Below are positions 36,271 through 47,407 of a DNA stretch of 64,000 nt, one piece after another. Each line of letters opens with the position of its first letter. Positions within the stretch are counted from its first letter, which is position 1. The position numbers and the translations under genes are program-made. Under the pieces are notes generated by a model. That model was not told where the DNA came from and did no database searches. It was given only the letters and a program-made list of their open reading frames with translations. This DNA comes from Rhodobacteraceae bacterium LNNU 3342 (GTDB lineage Bacteria > Pseudomonadota > Alphaproteobacteria > Rhodobacterales > Rhodobacteraceae), in NCBI GenBank assembly GCA_008711135.1, contig VUAW01000009.1, positions 1-64,000 of the forward strand, in the 5' to 3' direction.

Positions 36271-37608
36271 ATGACCCTACACCGCATGCTTGCCCCGGCG
36301 CTGGCCGCCCTTGTGGCCCTTGCGGGCATCAGCGCCCCGGCGCTGGCCCAGCAGGGCCCCCTGCGGATCGAGATCACCGAAGGCGTGATCGAGCCGCTTC
36401 CCTTCGCGGTCCCCGCCTTCATCCCGGAAAACGCTGCCGCGGCCCAATATGCCGAACAGCTGTCGCGGGTCGTGGCGGCGAACCTCACGAACACGGGCCT
36501 GTTCCGCGAGATCCCCTCGAGCGCCCATATCGCCCGCGTCACCAGCTTTGACGCGCCGGTGCAATATGCCGACTGGCGTGCCATCAACGCGCAGGCGCTG
36601 ATCACCGGCGCGGTTTCGGTGGACGGCAGCGGGCGGCTGAACGTCAAGTTCCGGCTGTTCGACATCGTGTCCGGGCAACCGCTGGGCGAAGGGCTGCAGT
36701 TCGCGGGCTCCACCCAAAGCTGGCGGCGCATGGCGCACAAGGTATCGGACGCCGCCTACAGCCGGATCACCGGCGAGGGTGGCTATTTCGACACCCGCGT
36801 GGTCTTCGTGGCGGAAAGCGGGCCGAAGAACGAGCGGCGCAAGCGGCTCGCGGTCATGGACCAGGACGGCGCGAACGTGCAGTACCTGACCGACAGCAAT
36901 TCGATCGTCATTGCCCCGCGCTTTTCGCCCAACGGCGACCGTATCCTCTACACCTCGTATGAAAGCGGCTTCCCCCGGATCTACCTGATGGACGTGGCGA
37001 CGCTGTCTCGGCGCCAACTGGCCGAACAGCCGGGCACGATGACCTTCGCGCCGCGTTTCTCGCCCGATGGGCAGACGGTGGTGTTCTCGATGGCCACGGG
37101 CGGCAACACCGACATCTATACGCTGAACGTCAACAGCGGGCAGACGACACGGCTGACCTCCACCCCCTCGATCGAGACCGCGCCGAGCTTTTCGCCGGAC
37201 GGGCGGCAGATCGTATTTGAATCCGACCGGTCGGGCACCCAGCAGCTGTACGTCATGCCCGCAAGCGGCGGCGAACCGCGCCGGATCAGCGGCGGCGCCG
37301 GGCGCTATGCGACCCCGGTCTGGTCGCCGCGGGGGGATCTCATCGCCTTTACCAAGCAGCACCAGGGGCGCTTCCACATCGGCGTGATGCGGACGGATGG
37401 CAGCGAAGAGCGGCTGCTGACCGCCTCGTTCCTGGATGAAGGCCCGACCTGGGCCCCGAACGGCCGGGTGATCATGTTCACACGCGAAACATCGGGGGCG
37501 GGCGGTCAGCCGGCGCTGTATTCGGTGGACATCAGCGGCCGCAACCTGCGCCGCATCCCGACCGAAGGCCCCTCGTCCGACCCGGCGTGGTCGCCGCTTC
37601 TGCCATAA
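36271..37608 (+). CDS. tolB: Tol-Pal system beta-propeller protein TolB
   Basis: This 445-aa periplasmic protein has a signal peptide ending ISAPALAQ (~26), the N-terminal TolB domain (residues ~27-160) and a six-bladed propeller of PD40/WD40-like repeats. These are seen as recurring blocks such as [32 protein letters not shown] and [16 protein letters not shown]. It binds Pal and passes the TolA signal. Start ATG 36271 has AGAGGA 5 bases upstream. An 80-bp gap to tolA holds nothing recognisable. Confidence 0.95.
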   Translation: MTLHRMLAPALAALVALAGISAPALAQQGPLRIEITEGVIEPLPFAVPAFIPENAAAAQYAEQLSRVVAANLTNTGLFREIPSSAHIARVTSFDAPVQYADWRAINAQALITGAVSVDGSGRLNVKFRLFDIVSGQPLGEGLQFAGSTQSWRRMAHKVSDAAYSRITGEGGYFDTRVVFVAESGPKNERRKRLAVMDQDGANVQYLTDSNSIVIAPRFSPNGDRILYTSYESGFPRIYLMDVATLSRRQLAEQPGTMTFAPRFSPDGQTVVFSMATGGNTDIYTLNVNSGQTTRLTSTPSIETAPSFSPDGRQIVFESDRSGTQQLYVMPASGGEPRRISGGAGRYATPVWSPRGDLIAFTKQHQGRFHIGVMRTDGSEERLLTASFLDEGPTWAPNGRVIMFTRETSGAGGQPALYSVDISGRNLRRIPTEGPSSDPAWSPLLP

Positions 37609-37688
37609 CGCAGGGTTCATTTCCAACGTCCCGCCGCGATGCTAAGGTGCCGCTGGCGGGGCGGCTGCCTTCAACACAGGATGATCCG

Positions 37689-38258
37689 ATGAACTATTTC
37701 ACGAAATCCCTTCTTCTGGTTGCGGTGCTCGGGGTTGCCGCCTGCAGCAATGCCAGCCGCTTTGGCGCAGGTTCGGGCACGGGCGCGGGCGGCCCCTACG
37801 GGGATGGGGCCTATGGCAATGGCTATGGTCCGGGCGGCGCGGGCTATGGCGCCGTGGACAGCGCGGGCCTTGGCGGCGCCGGCGATCCGACCTCGCCGGC
37901 CTACTTCCAGCAGACGGTGGGTGACCGTGTCTTCTTTGCCGTGGACCAGAGCACCCTGTCGCCCGAGGCGCGGACAGTTCTGTCCCAGCAGGCGAACTGG
38001 CTGACCACCAACCGCGACTACCAGATCATCATCGAAGGCCATGCCGACGAACAGGGCACACGCGAATACAACCTTGCGCTGGGGGCCCGCCGGGCAAGCT
38101 CGGTCCAGGAATATCTGATCAGCCAGGGCGTCAGCCCGAACCGGATGCGGACCGTCAGCTATGGCAAGGAGCGTCCCATCGAAGTCTGCTCGAACGAGGC
38201 GTGCTATTCCCGTAACCGCCGTGCCGTGACGGTCATCTCGTCCGGCTTCGGCAGCTGA
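37689..38258 (+). CDS. pal: Peptidoglycan-associated lipoprotein Pal
   Basis: This 189-aa outer-membrane lipoprotein has a lipobox VAAC with the acylated Cys at 19, then a Gly/Tyr-rich flexible stretch (~27-55), then the OmpA-like peptidoglycan-binding domain (IIIEGHADEQGTREYNLALG, YGKERP). The Gly/Tyr-rich linker is longer and more repetitive than in E. coli Pal. AGGA lies 8 bases before ATG 37689. It is the outer-membrane partner of TolA and TolB. Confidence 0.95.
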   Translation: MNYFTKSLLLVAVLGVAACSNASRFGAGSGTGAGGPYGDGAYGNGYGPGGAGYGAVDSAGLGGAGDPTSPAYFQQTVGDRVFFAVDQSTLSPEARTVLSQQANWLTTNRDYQIIIEGHADEQGTREYNLALGARRASSVQEYLISQGVSPNRMRTVSYGKERPIEVCSNEACYSRNRRAVTVISSGFGS

Positions 38259-38275
38259 TCCAAGGAGCGCCGCGC

Positions 38276-39115
38276 ATGACCCGTTTCCGGGCACTCGCAC
38301 TGGCGCTGGCGCTGGGGGCATTTGCCCCCGGCCTTGCCGCCGCACAACAGGACCAGACGCTGGCCGACATCCGGGCCGAGCTGTCGCAGCTTTCGTCGCA
38401 GATCACGGGCCTTCGGGCAGAGCTTTCGACCACGGGCGCGGCACCGGGCGGCTATGTGTCCGGCACGCTGCTTGAACGGGTCGATACAATCGAAGCCGAA
38501 CTTGCGCGCCTGACCTCGCGCACCGAGAACCTGGAGCTTCGGATCAACCGGATCGTGCAGGACGGCACCAACCGGATCGGCGATCTCGAGTTCCGGCTAG
38601 TTGAGCTTGAAGGCGGCGACTTCGGTTCGATCGGCGAAACACGCCCCTTGGGCGGAGAGGCACCTCAAGGCGCAGCGCCTGCGCCGGCCCCCACACCCGC
38701 ACCTGCACCGGCGGGCCAGGGGGCGCAGCTTGCGGTAAGCGAGCAGGCGGATTTCGATCGGGCCCGGGAGGTGCTCGATCAAGGTGACTTTCGCCGCGCC
38801 GCGGACCTCTTTGCGACCTTCACCGAGACCTATACAGGTGGCCCCCTGACGGGCGAAGCCCATTTCCTGCGGGGCGAGGCGCTTCTGGCGCTGAATGACA
38901 CCTCGGGCGCAGCACGGGCGTATCTGGAAAGCTTCTCCGGTTCGCCCGACGGACGTCGCGCGCCGGATGCGCTTTTGAAACTGGGCGAAAGCCTGGGGCG
39001 GCTGGGACAGAATGCCGAAGCCTGCGTGACCCTAGCCGAGGTAGGCGTGCGCTATCCGGCAAGTCCGGCGCGTGATGGTGCGGTCGCCGCCATGAACGAA
39101 TTGCGGTGCAACTGA
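38276..39115 (+). CDS. cpoB: Tol-Pal associated periplasmic protein CpoB/YbgF
   Basis: This 279-aa secreted protein has a signal peptide (ALALALALGAFAPGLAAAQ), a coiled-coil N-terminal region with Leu/Glu heptads (~25-100) and an Ala/Pro linker. TPR-like repeats follow (~155-279: FDRAREVLDQGDFRRAADLF and later units). CpoB coordinates PBP1B and Tol function during division in E. coli; the same role is assumed here. The final 10 bases overlap tilS. Confidence 0.92.
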   Translation: MTRFRALALALALGAFAPGLAAAQQDQTLADIRAELSQLSSQITGLRAELSTTGAAPGGYVSGTLLERVDTIEAELARLTSRTENLELRINRIVQDGTNRIGDLEFRLVELEGGDFGSIGETRPLGGEAPQGAAPAPAPTPAPAPAGQGAQLAVSEQADFDRAREVLDQGDFRRAADLFATFTETYTGGPLTGEAHFLRGEALLALNDTSGAARAYLESFSGSPDGRRAPDALLKLGESLGRLGQNAEACVTLAEVGVRYPASPARDGAVAAMNELRCN

Positions 39116-40338
39116 CACTGGCCGAAATCGTGGCCGCGCAACTGCGGGGCCAGGTGGCGGCGGGCGCACAGTTGGCAGTGGCGGTTTCGGGCGGGGGAGA
39201 TTCCCTCGCCCTTCTTCATATCCTGCACGAGGCCGGCTGGGAGCCGGAGGTCGTCACCGTCGATCACGGTCTGCGGACCGAGGCGGTGGCCGAGGCACGC
39301 ATGGTCGCCACCCGCGCCCGCGCGCTTGGCTTGCACCACACCATCCTGAGGTGGGAGGGCTGGGACGGCCGGGGGAACCTGCAGGACAAGGCGCGTCAGG
39401 CACGGCAAACGCTGATCTCGGATTGGGCGCGGGCGCGGGGCATCCGCGCGGTGGCCTTGGGGCACACGCTGGATGACCAGGCTGAAACCCTGCTGATGCG
39501 GCTGGCGCGCGGTTCGGGGGTGGACGGGCTTTCGGGGATGCGCCCGGCTGTGGACCGGCTGGGCCTGCGCTGGCTGCGCCCGCTGCTTCAGGTCCGGCGG
39601 GAAGAGCTGCGCGACTACCTCCGGGCCCGCGGCATCGACTGGGCCGAAGATTCGTCGAATGCCGATTCCCGTTTCGACCGGATCAAGATGCGCGAAGCGC
39701 TGGCCGTCCTGTCACCCTTGGGCATTACCGCCGAATGTCTCGCCGAAACCGCAGGTCGCCTGGCAGAGGCCCGTGTCGCGCTTGAGGCGCAGGTGGATGA
39801 TGCCGCGGCGCAGGTACTCGCCGATCATGGCGATCTTGTGATCGACCGGGCCGCCCTTGTGCGCCTTCCGGCCGAGATCCGCCGCAGGCTTCTGATACGG
39901 GCACTGCAATGGGTGGCGCCTGCGCCATACCCGCCCCGCGCCGAAAGCCTCGCCAAGGCGATTGAGGCCATTGTGGAAGGGCGCCGCCACACGGTGCACG
40001 GCTGCCTTCTGGGGGCGGGCAAGAAGCTCCGCATCAGCCGGGAGCCTGCGGCGGTCGAGGGATTGCGCTGCGATCTCAACAGCCTGTGGGACGGGCGCTG
40101 GCAGTTGAACGGCCCGGTGCGGCCCGGGCTCCACATCGCCGCCTTGGGCGAGGGAGGGCTGGCGCAGTTGCCCCCGAACCTCCGGACGCTGGTCCCGCGG
40201 GCGAGCCTGCTGGCCTCCCCGGCGGTGTGGGAGGGGGATGCGGTCATCGCCGCGCCGCTGGCCGCCCATGGCGTGGGATGGACAGCGCATGTCGTGTCAC
40301 CCTGCGGCACCTTGGGCGGGTGGCGTTTATCGCATTGA
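39106..40338 (+). CDS. tilS: tRNA(Ile)-lysidine synthetase
   Basis: This 410-aa enzyme converts C34 of the CAT-anticodon tRNA-Ile to lysidine so that it reads AUA. The PP-loop ATP site is SGGGDSLAL at 28-36, followed by VDHGLR and GHTLDDQAETLLMRLARGSGVDGL, the TilS core. The C-terminal domain is compact. It starts with GTG inside the end of cpoB, so it is probably translated from the Tol-Pal operon. ftsH follows after 69 bp. Confidence 0.94.
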   Translation: MQLTLAEIVAAQLRGQVAAGAQLAVAVSGGGDSLALLHILHEAGWEPEVVTVDHGLRTEAVAEARMVATRARALGLHHTILRWEGWDGRGNLQDKARQARQTLISDWARARGIRAVALGHTLDDQAETLLMRLARGSGVDGLSGMRPAVDRLGLRWLRPLLQVRREELRDYLRARGIDWAEDSSNADSRFDRIKMREALAVLSPLGITAECLAETAGRLAEARVALEAQVDDAAAQVLADHGDLVIDRAALVRLPAEIRRRLLIRALQWVAPAPYPPRAESLAKAIEAIVEGRRHTVHGCLLGAGKKLRISREPAAVEGLRCDLNSLWDGRWQLNGPVRPGLHIAALGEGGLAQLPPNLRTLVPRASLLASPAVWEGDAVIAAPLAAHGVGWTAHVVSPCGTLGGWRLSH

Positions 40339-40362
40339 ACCGGCCGCGCTAATCTCTATCTT
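40335..40362 (+). promoter_or_regulatory. Candidate promoter for ftsH
   Basis: TTGAAC (40335-40340) and TATCTT (40357-40362) are 16 bp apart, each 4 of 6 to consensus, about 45 bp before the ftsH GTG. A short inverted repeat CGCTAA/TTAGCG (40347-40366) overlaps the -10. It is not a clear heat-shock promoter. Confidence 0.28.
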
Positions 40363-40407
40363 AGCGTCAGGTCAGGCGCTGGCCGAAGAATTGAGGAGAT
40401 CTCCCCC

Positions 40408-42327
<1,920 letters not shown>

Positions 42328-42331
42328 TCTT

Positions 42332-42361
42332 AACGCCCCGGCCCCTGTGCCGGGGCGTTTT
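42332..42361 (+). terminator. Intrinsic terminator of ftsH
   Basis: AACGCCCCGGC pairs perfectly with GCCGGGGCGTT around the loop CCCTGT and runs into TTTT, starting 5 bases past the ftsH stop. It closes the long plus-strand run from ruvC to ftsH. Confidence 0.93.
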
Positions 42362-42419
42362 GCTTGCCGGGCCCCCGTGAACGCGGCATCTTGCGCCGAC
42401 ACAGTTCCCGGAGAGTTTC

Positions 42420-43043
42420 ATGCCCGTACTGCGCCCGACCCAGTTCCACGCTCGCATCGAATGGCTTGGGCGCGTGCCTGATCGCGCTGCTTCACTTCGT
42501 GCCGAACCCGTCGAGACGCTTGTGGCCCTCTTCTCAGGGCCCGAGGGGGAATCGCACGGCGGGCTGACCCGCGCATCGTGCAGCCGGGTCAGCGCGCAGT
42601 ACCGGCGCGGCACCACCATCCGCAACACGCGGCAGTTCAGCATCCTCGCGGCTGAGGACTTGGAGGCCATCGCGGCGGCAATGGGGCTGCGCCAGCTTGA
42701 TCCGGCGGCGCTGGGGGCGAATATGGTGGTTTCCGGCATCCCGGACTTCTCGCATCTTCCGCCCTCATCGCGGCTGCAGGCGGATACAGGGGCGACGCTG
42801 GTCGTCGATCTGGAAAACCGCCCCTGCACGCTGCCGGTCCCGGTAATCGACGCAGACGCGCCCGGCCATGGCCGCCGTTTTCCCGCAGCGGCACGGGGGC
42901 GACGCGGCCTCACCGCCTGGGTGGAGGCCGAGGGCGTGCTTCGGCGGGGGCAGTCCCTACGGCTCCATGTTCCCGATCAGCCGGCTTGGCAGCATCTTGA
43001 CGAAGCCCGCAAGCCTGCGCCCAGCCGCGCGGTGGCAGAGTAG
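42420..43043 (+). CDS. MOSC domain protein
   Basis: This 207-aa stand-alone MOSC protein belongs to the family related to the C-terminal domain of molybdenum-cofactor sulfurase and to YiiM. Visible signs are the [18 protein letters not shown] segment, [22 protein letters not shown], and the invariant Cys of the family in [12 protein letters not shown] proteins carry sulfur or detoxify N-hydroxylated bases with molybdenum enzymes; the substrate here is unknown. GGAGAG precedes the ATG by 5 bases. It stands alone after the ftsH terminator. Confidence 0.85.
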   Translation: MPVLRPTQFHARIEWLGRVPDRAASLRAEPVETLVALFSGPEGESHGGLTRASCSRVSAQYRRGTTIRNTRQFSILAAEDLEAIAAAMGLRQLDPAALGANMVVSGIPDFSHLPPSSRLQADTGATLVVDLENRPCTLPVPVIDADAPGHGRRFPAAARGRRGLTAWVEAEGVLRRGQSLRLHVPDQPAWQHLDEARKPAPSRAVAE

Positions 43044-43120
43044 CCAGATCATTTTTACCGTGCGGGACAGGGCGCGGCACGCTATAGCGCCGATATCGCA
43101 ACAGCCAGCCCAAGGACGCC

Positions 43121-43363
43121 GTGCCGAGGACCGACATCGAAATCGCCCGCGCTGCCCCAAGCGTCCCACCCAGGAGATCGGGCAAAGCGGCGCGTCCCGG
43201 CGTCGGATCTGCCGCCCCCTGCGCGAGGTGCGGCTGGCGGCAGGCGCAGGCTTCGTCGTCGCCATCTGCGGCGAAATCATGACCATGCCCGGCCTGCCGC
43301 GCCAGCCCGCTGCCGAAACCATCCACCTTGATCCCCCAGGGCCGGATCGAGGGTTTGTTCTGA
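43121..43363 (+). pseudogene. fhs: Collapsed formate-tetrahydrofolate ligase gene
   Basis: Both ends of fhs remain and the middle is gone. GTG 43121, with AAGGA 4 bases upstream, reads [12 protein letters not shown], the Fhs N-terminus. After a frameshift at a C-run (43155-43158) the next frame gives KRPTQEIG, again Fhs. About 12 unrelated codons lead to [14 protein letters not shown] and [17 protein letters not shown], the Fhs C-terminus. A second frameshift at five Cs (43333-43337) is needed to reach GRIEGLF and TGA at 43361. Some 490 residues of the usual ~555 are missing. folD, its normal partner, starts 28 bp downstream. Confidence 0.88.
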
Positions 43364-43391
43364 CACTGCCCGCTTGCACAGGAGTGACCGC

Positions 43392-44282
43392 ATGACCGCC
43401 AAGATTCTCGACGGCAAAGCCTTCGCCGCCCGCGTCCGCGCCAAGGTCGCAGATCATGTGACCGACCTGAAGCGCGTCGGCCTTGTGCCGGGGCTGGCCG
43501 TCGTGCTTGTAGGCGAGGATCCGGCCAGCCAGGTCTATGTCCGCAACAAGGGCCGCCAGACGCAGGAGGCAGGGATGAAAAGCTTTGAACATCGCCTGCC
43601 CGCCGACACGTCAGAGGCGGCGTTACTGGACCTGATCGGGCAGTTGAACGCGGACCCGGCGGTGCATGGCATCCTTGTGCAACTGCCGCTGCCAGGGCAC
43701 ATGAACGCGGACCTTGTCATCAACGCGATCGATCCGGCCAAGGATGTGGATGGCTTCCATATCTCGAACGTGGGACTGCTGGGCACCGGGCAAAAGGCCA
43801 TGGTGCCCTGCACGCCGCTGGGATGCCTGATGTTGCTGCGTGACCATCTGGGCGATCTGTCGGGGATGGAGGCCGTGGTCGTCGGGCGGTCCAACATCGT
43901 GGGCAAGCCGATGGCGCAGCTGCTGCTGGGTGAAAACTGCACCGTCACCACCGCCCACAGCCGCACCCGCGATCTGCCCGAGGTCTGCCGCCGGGCAGAC
44001 ATCCTTGTCGCCGCAGTCGGCCGGCCCGAGATGATCCCTGGCGACTGGATTCGCCCCGGCGCCACCGTGATCGACGTCGGCATCAACCGGGTTGCGGGTG
44101 CCGATGGCAACAACCGCCTTGTGGGTGACGTGCATTTCGATAGTGCGGCGCAGGTCGCAGGCGCGATCACGCCGGTGCCGGGGGGTGTCGGGCCGATGAC
44201 CATCGCCTGCCTGCTGGCGAACACCGTCACCGCCTGCTGCCGCACAAACCGTCTGCCGGAACCCGAAGGGCTGACGGCCTAA
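43392..44282 (+). CDS. folD: Methylenetetrahydrofolate dehydrogenase / cyclohydrolase
   Basis: This 296-aa bifunctional enzyme interconverts 5,10-methylene-, methenyl- and 10-formyl-tetrahydrofolate. The catalytic YVRNKGRQ segment (Tyr49, Lys53) and [10 protein letters not shown] are present. The NADP site is in [17 protein letters not shown], and the C-terminal [16 protein letters not shown] is intact. Start ATG 43392 has GGAG 7 bases upstream. Its former upstream partner fhs is a remnant, so 10-formyl-THF here depends on FolD unless another fhs exists. The stop codon overlaps the stop of the convergent pdeM. Confidence 0.96.
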   Translation: MTAKILDGKAFAARVRAKVADHVTDLKRVGLVPGLAVVLVGEDPASQVYVRNKGRQTQEAGMKSFEHRLPADTSEAALLDLIGQLNADPAVHGILVQLPLPGHMNADLVINAIDPAKDVDGFHISNVGLLGTGQKAMVPCTPLGCLMLLRDHLGDLSGMEAVVVGRSNIVGKPMAQLLLGENCTVTTAHSRTRDLPEVCRRADILVAAVGRPEMIPGDWIRPGATVIDVGINRVAGADGNNRLVGDVHFDSAAQVAGAITPVPGGVGPMTIACLLANTVTACCRTNRLPEPEGLTA

Positions 44283-44944
44283 CGGCGCGGCATCGGGATG
44301 ACGTGCGCCACCGGCCCGGTCAGCACCGCACAGGCATCCCGGCGCATCAGGCCCGAAAGCTCTGGCCCATCTGACCAGAGGCCGCCGGTATAGGTGCCAT
44401 AGGCCGGCAGGATCACCCTGTCGGCATCGTAAAGAAAGCAGGGCCGCGAGATGCGCTGGCCCCGCAGCGACAGCCGCGCCTTTGGGTGCCAGTGACCAGA
44501 GATTTCCCCCACCGTGCCGGCTTGGGCGATATGGCGCAGGACGACCGGCCCTTCGTGCAGTTCCGGCAGATGGATGCCTCCTGCAAGGGCCGGGACCGGA
44601 TCATGGTTGCCCGCAATCCAGATCCAGTCACGTCCCTGCCGAAGGTAGCTTAGCCAATCCAGCACCTCGGCCGGCAGGGCGGCTGCGGCCATGGCATCGT
44701 CAAAGGTATCCCCCAGGCAGACCACCAGCGCCGGGTCGAGCGCCGCGATGTCGGCCTGCAGGCGCGTCAGCGTATCGCGCACCTCATAGGGCGGCAGAAG
44801 CGTCCCGCCGCGCCGGGCGAGCCGTTCGGATTTCCCAAGATGCAGATCGGAAACCACAAGCATCCGCCGCGCGCCCCACCAGAGCGCGCCGGTGCCCAGC
44901 GCCGTCAGCACTGCCCCCGACAGGGCAAAGCGGTGGCCGTTCAT
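44279..44944 (-). CDS. pdeM: Ligase-associated DNA damage response endonuclease PdeM
   Basis: This 221-aa metallophosphoesterase has all family motifs: SDLHLGK (Asp33, His35), GDTFDD (~77), GNHD (~112) and GHWHPK (~149). The PdeM subgroup is known as part of a four-gene repair cassette with an Lhr-like helicase, an ATP-dependent DNA ligase and an exonuclease. Here it follows the helicase with an ATGA overlap, but the ligase and exonuclease are not in the window. It converges on folD with overlapping stop codons and no terminator between. Confidence 0.9.
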   Translation of the reverse strand: MNGHRFALSGAVLTALGTGALWWGARRMLVVSDLHLGKSERLARRGGTLLPPYEVRDTLTRLQADIAALDPALVVCLGDTFDDAMAAAALPAEVLDWLSYLRQGRDWIWIAGNHDPVPALAGGIHLPELHEGPVVLRHIAQAGTVGEISGHWHPKARLSLRGQRISRPCFLYDADRVILPAYGTYTGGLWSDGPELSGLMRRDACAVLTGPVAHVIPMPRR

Positions 44945-47358
44945 GCGCCCTCGGCCTCCAGCTCATCAAGCCCGGCCGCCTGCATAAGTGCCGCCGCGGC
45001 CTCTGCCATAAGTCGTTCGCGCGCGGCGCCTTCGACCGGCACACGGCCCGGTTCCAGCAGCATCGGTGCTGCCAGCGGGCTGACCCGGGGCAGGGTGACG
45101 TGGTCGATGCGGGAGCCGATGCGGGCCAGCATTTCCTCCACCCGGCTGAAATCCACAAGGCCGCGCAGCGCCTCTTCGCGCGTGATCTGCAACAGCAGGT
45201 GGTCAGGGTCGTATTTGCGCAGCGTGTCGTAAAGGATGTCCGAGGAAAACGTCGCCTGCCGCCCCGTCTTGCGCCGCCCGGCGATGTTGCGTTCGATCAG
45301 GCCGGAAATGACGGCACTGTCCCGGAAGGTGCGCTTCATCACCGCATTGCCGGCGAGCCAGCCTTCCAGCCCCTCACGCAGATCGGCGGGGTCGAACAGG
45401 GTGGCGGAGTCCGTCACCTCCTCCAGTCCCCAGATCAGGGTGGCATAATCGGTCGCGACAAAGCCGAGGGGGGCAAAGCCCATATCCTCCATCCGCTTGG
45501 TCAGTAAAAGTCCCAGCGTCTGCTGCGCGTTGCGGCCAGCAAAGCCATAAGCACAAAGGTGGTGCCGCCCCTCATGCGGGAAGGTTTCCACCAGCAGGCG
45601 GTCCCTTTCAGGCAGCCGCGAGATCCGGCGCTGAAGCGCAAGCCAGCGGGCCGTGTGATCCGGCAGGTCGGGCCAGTCAGGCTGGCCGAAGATGTCGAGG
45701 ATGCGGTGCGTCAGCAGCGTCGAGGTGGCAAACTTGGTGCCGTTGAACACAGCCACCCGGGGATCGCGCCCGGGGTTGCGCGTCACCTCCACCGTCATCT
45801 CGCGCAGGGCTTCGTAGCGGACGACTTGGCCCGCGATCAGGAAGGTGTCGCCGGGGGTGAGCGTGCTGGCAAAGCCTTCCTCCACCTCGCCCAGCAGGGC
45901 GCTGCCCTTGCCGCGCAGGCGGACCTTCACGGTTTCCGGATCAAGGATCGTGCCGATGTTCATCCGGATCACCTGCGCCGCCCGTGGATCGCGAAGCTGC
46001 CAGCAGCCGTCGCGCAGCATCAGCCGCTGCCAGCGGTCATAGGCCCGCAGCGCATAGCCACCCGTCGCCGCGAATTCGAGGCAGTCATCAAACTCTGCCC
46101 GGGTCAGCGCGGCATAGGGACCGGCAGTTGTCACTTCGGCATAAAGCGCGTCGGCATCCAGCGGGCCCGCACAGGCAAGGATCAGGATGTGCTGGGTCAG
46201 CACGTCGCGGGGGCCGGGGCCGCGCGGCTCCCCATCCAGGTCATTGGCGCGGGCGGCTTGCAGGGCGGCAAGGCATTCCACCACCTCGAACCGGTTGGCG
46301 GGAACCAGAAGCGCCTTGGAAGGCGCATTGTAGCGGTGGTTAGCCCGGCCAATCCGCTGAACCAGCCGCTTGACGTTCTTGGGTGCGCCGACCTGCACTA
46401 CAAGATCGACGTCGCCCCAGTCGATGCCCAGATCAAGGCTGCCGGTACAGACGATCGCCCGCAACTGCCCGGCGACCATCGCGGCCTCTACCCTCTCGCG
46501 CTGTTCGCGGGCAAGGCTGCCGTGGTGGATCGCGATGGGCAGGTCGTCGTGGTTCTGCAGCCAAAGGTCGTGAAAGAACAGTTCGGCCTGCGCACGGGTG
46601 TTGTGGAAGATCAGCGTCGTCCGATGCGTCCGCACCTGATCGAGGATCGCCGGGATCGCATAGCGCCCTCCGCCACCAGCCCAAGGCGGCGGCGTGCCGG
46701 TATCGAGCATGGCAATATTGGGTTCCGGCCCCGGATTGGCCTGAACGATGGCGCAGGGGTGGGGGTGCGGGGCCAGGAATCGCGCGATGGCCTCGGGGTC
46801 TTCGACAGTGGCGGAAAGCCCCACGCGCCGCAGTCCCGGCGCAAGGGTTTGCAGCCGCGACAGGCACAGCATCAGCTGGTCGCCGCGTTTGCTTTCAGCC
46901 AGCGCATGAATCTCATCGACAATAACGCGGCTGAGGCCGGCAAATATCCGCGGCGCATCCTCATACGACAGAAGCAAGGCAAGGCTTTCGGGCGTGGTCA
47001 GCAGGATCTGCGGCGGGTCGGCGCGTTGCCGACGACGCTGGGTGTAGCTGGTATCACCGGTGCGATCCTCGATCCGGATCGGCAGGCCCATCTCCTCGAC
47101 CGGGCGGGTCAGGTTGCGGCGGATGTCGGCGGCCAAGGCCTTGAGGGGAGAGATATAGAGCGTGTGCAACCCCGTGCGCGGCGTGGCCAGTTCCGCCAGC
47201 GTCGGTAGGAAGCCCGCGAGGGTCTTGCCCCCGCCCGTCGGCGCGATCAGCAGAAGCGAAGGGTCACGCGCCTGTTCCAGCATCGCCTGCTGATGCGGGT
47301 GGATCTGCCAGCCACGGGCGGCAAACCAGTTAGCGATAGGTGGGGGGAGGGGCTGCAT
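44941..47358 (-). CDS. Ligase-associated DNA damage response DEXH-box helicase (Lhr-like)
   Basis: This 805-aa superfamily-2 helicase has Walker A APTGGGKTLAGF (~38-49) and Walker B VIVDEIHAL (~143-151, DEIH). SATVEDPEAIARFLAP is motif III-like, and the C-terminal motif VI region is VQRIGRANHRYN, followed by the winged-helix and Lhr-specific domains. The pdeM partner and length mark the ligase-associated type. The start ATG lies in the 3' arm of a perfect 10-bp inverted repeat, an unusual arrangement. Confidence 0.92.
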   Translation of the reverse strand: MQPLPPPIANWFAARGWQIHPHQQAMLEQARDPSLLLIAPTGGGKTLAGFLPTLAELATPRTGLHTLYISPLKALAADIRRNLTRPVEEMGLPIRIEDRTGDTSYTQRRRQRADPPQILLTTPESLALLLSYEDAPRIFAGLSRVIVDEIHALAESKRGDQLMLCLSRLQTLAPGLRRVGLSATVEDPEAIARFLAPHPHPCAIVQANPGPEPNIAMLDTGTPPPWAGGGGRYAIPAILDQVRTHRTTLIFHNTRAQAELFFHDLWLQNHDDLPIAIHHGSLAREQRERVEAAMVAGQLRAIVCTGSLDLGIDWGDVDLVVQVGAPKNVKRLVQRIGRANHRYNAPSKALLVPANRFEVVECLAALQAARANDLDGEPRGPGPRDVLTQHILILACAGPLDADALYAEVTTAGPYAALTRAEFDDCLEFAATGGYALRAYDRWQRLMLRDGCWQLRDPRAAQVIRMNIGTILDPETVKVRLRGKGSALLGEVEEGFASTLTPGDTFLIAGQVVRYEALREMTVEVTRNPGRDPRVAVFNGTKFATSTLLTHRILDIFGQPDWPDLPDHTARWLALQRRISRLPERDRLLVETFPHEGRHHLCAYGFAGRNAQQTLGLLLTKRMEDMGFAPLGFVATDYATLIWGLEEVTDSATLFDPADLREGLEGWLAGNAVMKRTFRDSAVISGLIERNIAGRRKTGRQATFSSDILYDTLRKYDPDHLLLQITREEALRGLVDFSRVEEMLARIGSRIDHVTLPRVSPLAAPMLLEPGRVPVEGAARERLMAEAAAALMQAAGLDELEAEGA

Positions 47359-47384
47359 CCCGCCTAGATAGGGACGGGATGCAG
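47353..47384 (-). promoter_or_regulatory. Perfect inverted repeat covering the Lhr-like helicase start codon
   Basis: CTGCATCCCG (47353-47362) and CGGGATGCAG (47375-47384) pair fully, with an inner CCTA/TAGG helix. In the minus-strand mRNA the ATG (47358-47356) and the AGGCGGG before it fall in the 3' arm and loop, so the fold would hide the ribosome site. It could also bind a repressor as DNA, or act as the end of scoAB. Confidence 0.6.
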
Positions 47385-47407
47385 GCTTGAACAGGGCCGG
47401 CGGCCGG

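Noticed and set aside
39106-39115. Frameshift between cpoB and tilS
   Set aside because: The 10-bp overlap with a GTG start is a normal coupled junction; both proteins are full length.
42868-43395. 175-codon open frame between the MOSC gene and folD as a new protein
   Set aside because: Its middle and C-terminal parts match Fhs fragments and its first half overlaps the MOSC gene out of frame; it is an accidental joining of pseudogene pieces.
45559-47208. 549-codon open frame on the plus strand across the Lhr-like helicase
   Set aside because: Antisense to clear helicase motifs; no family features.
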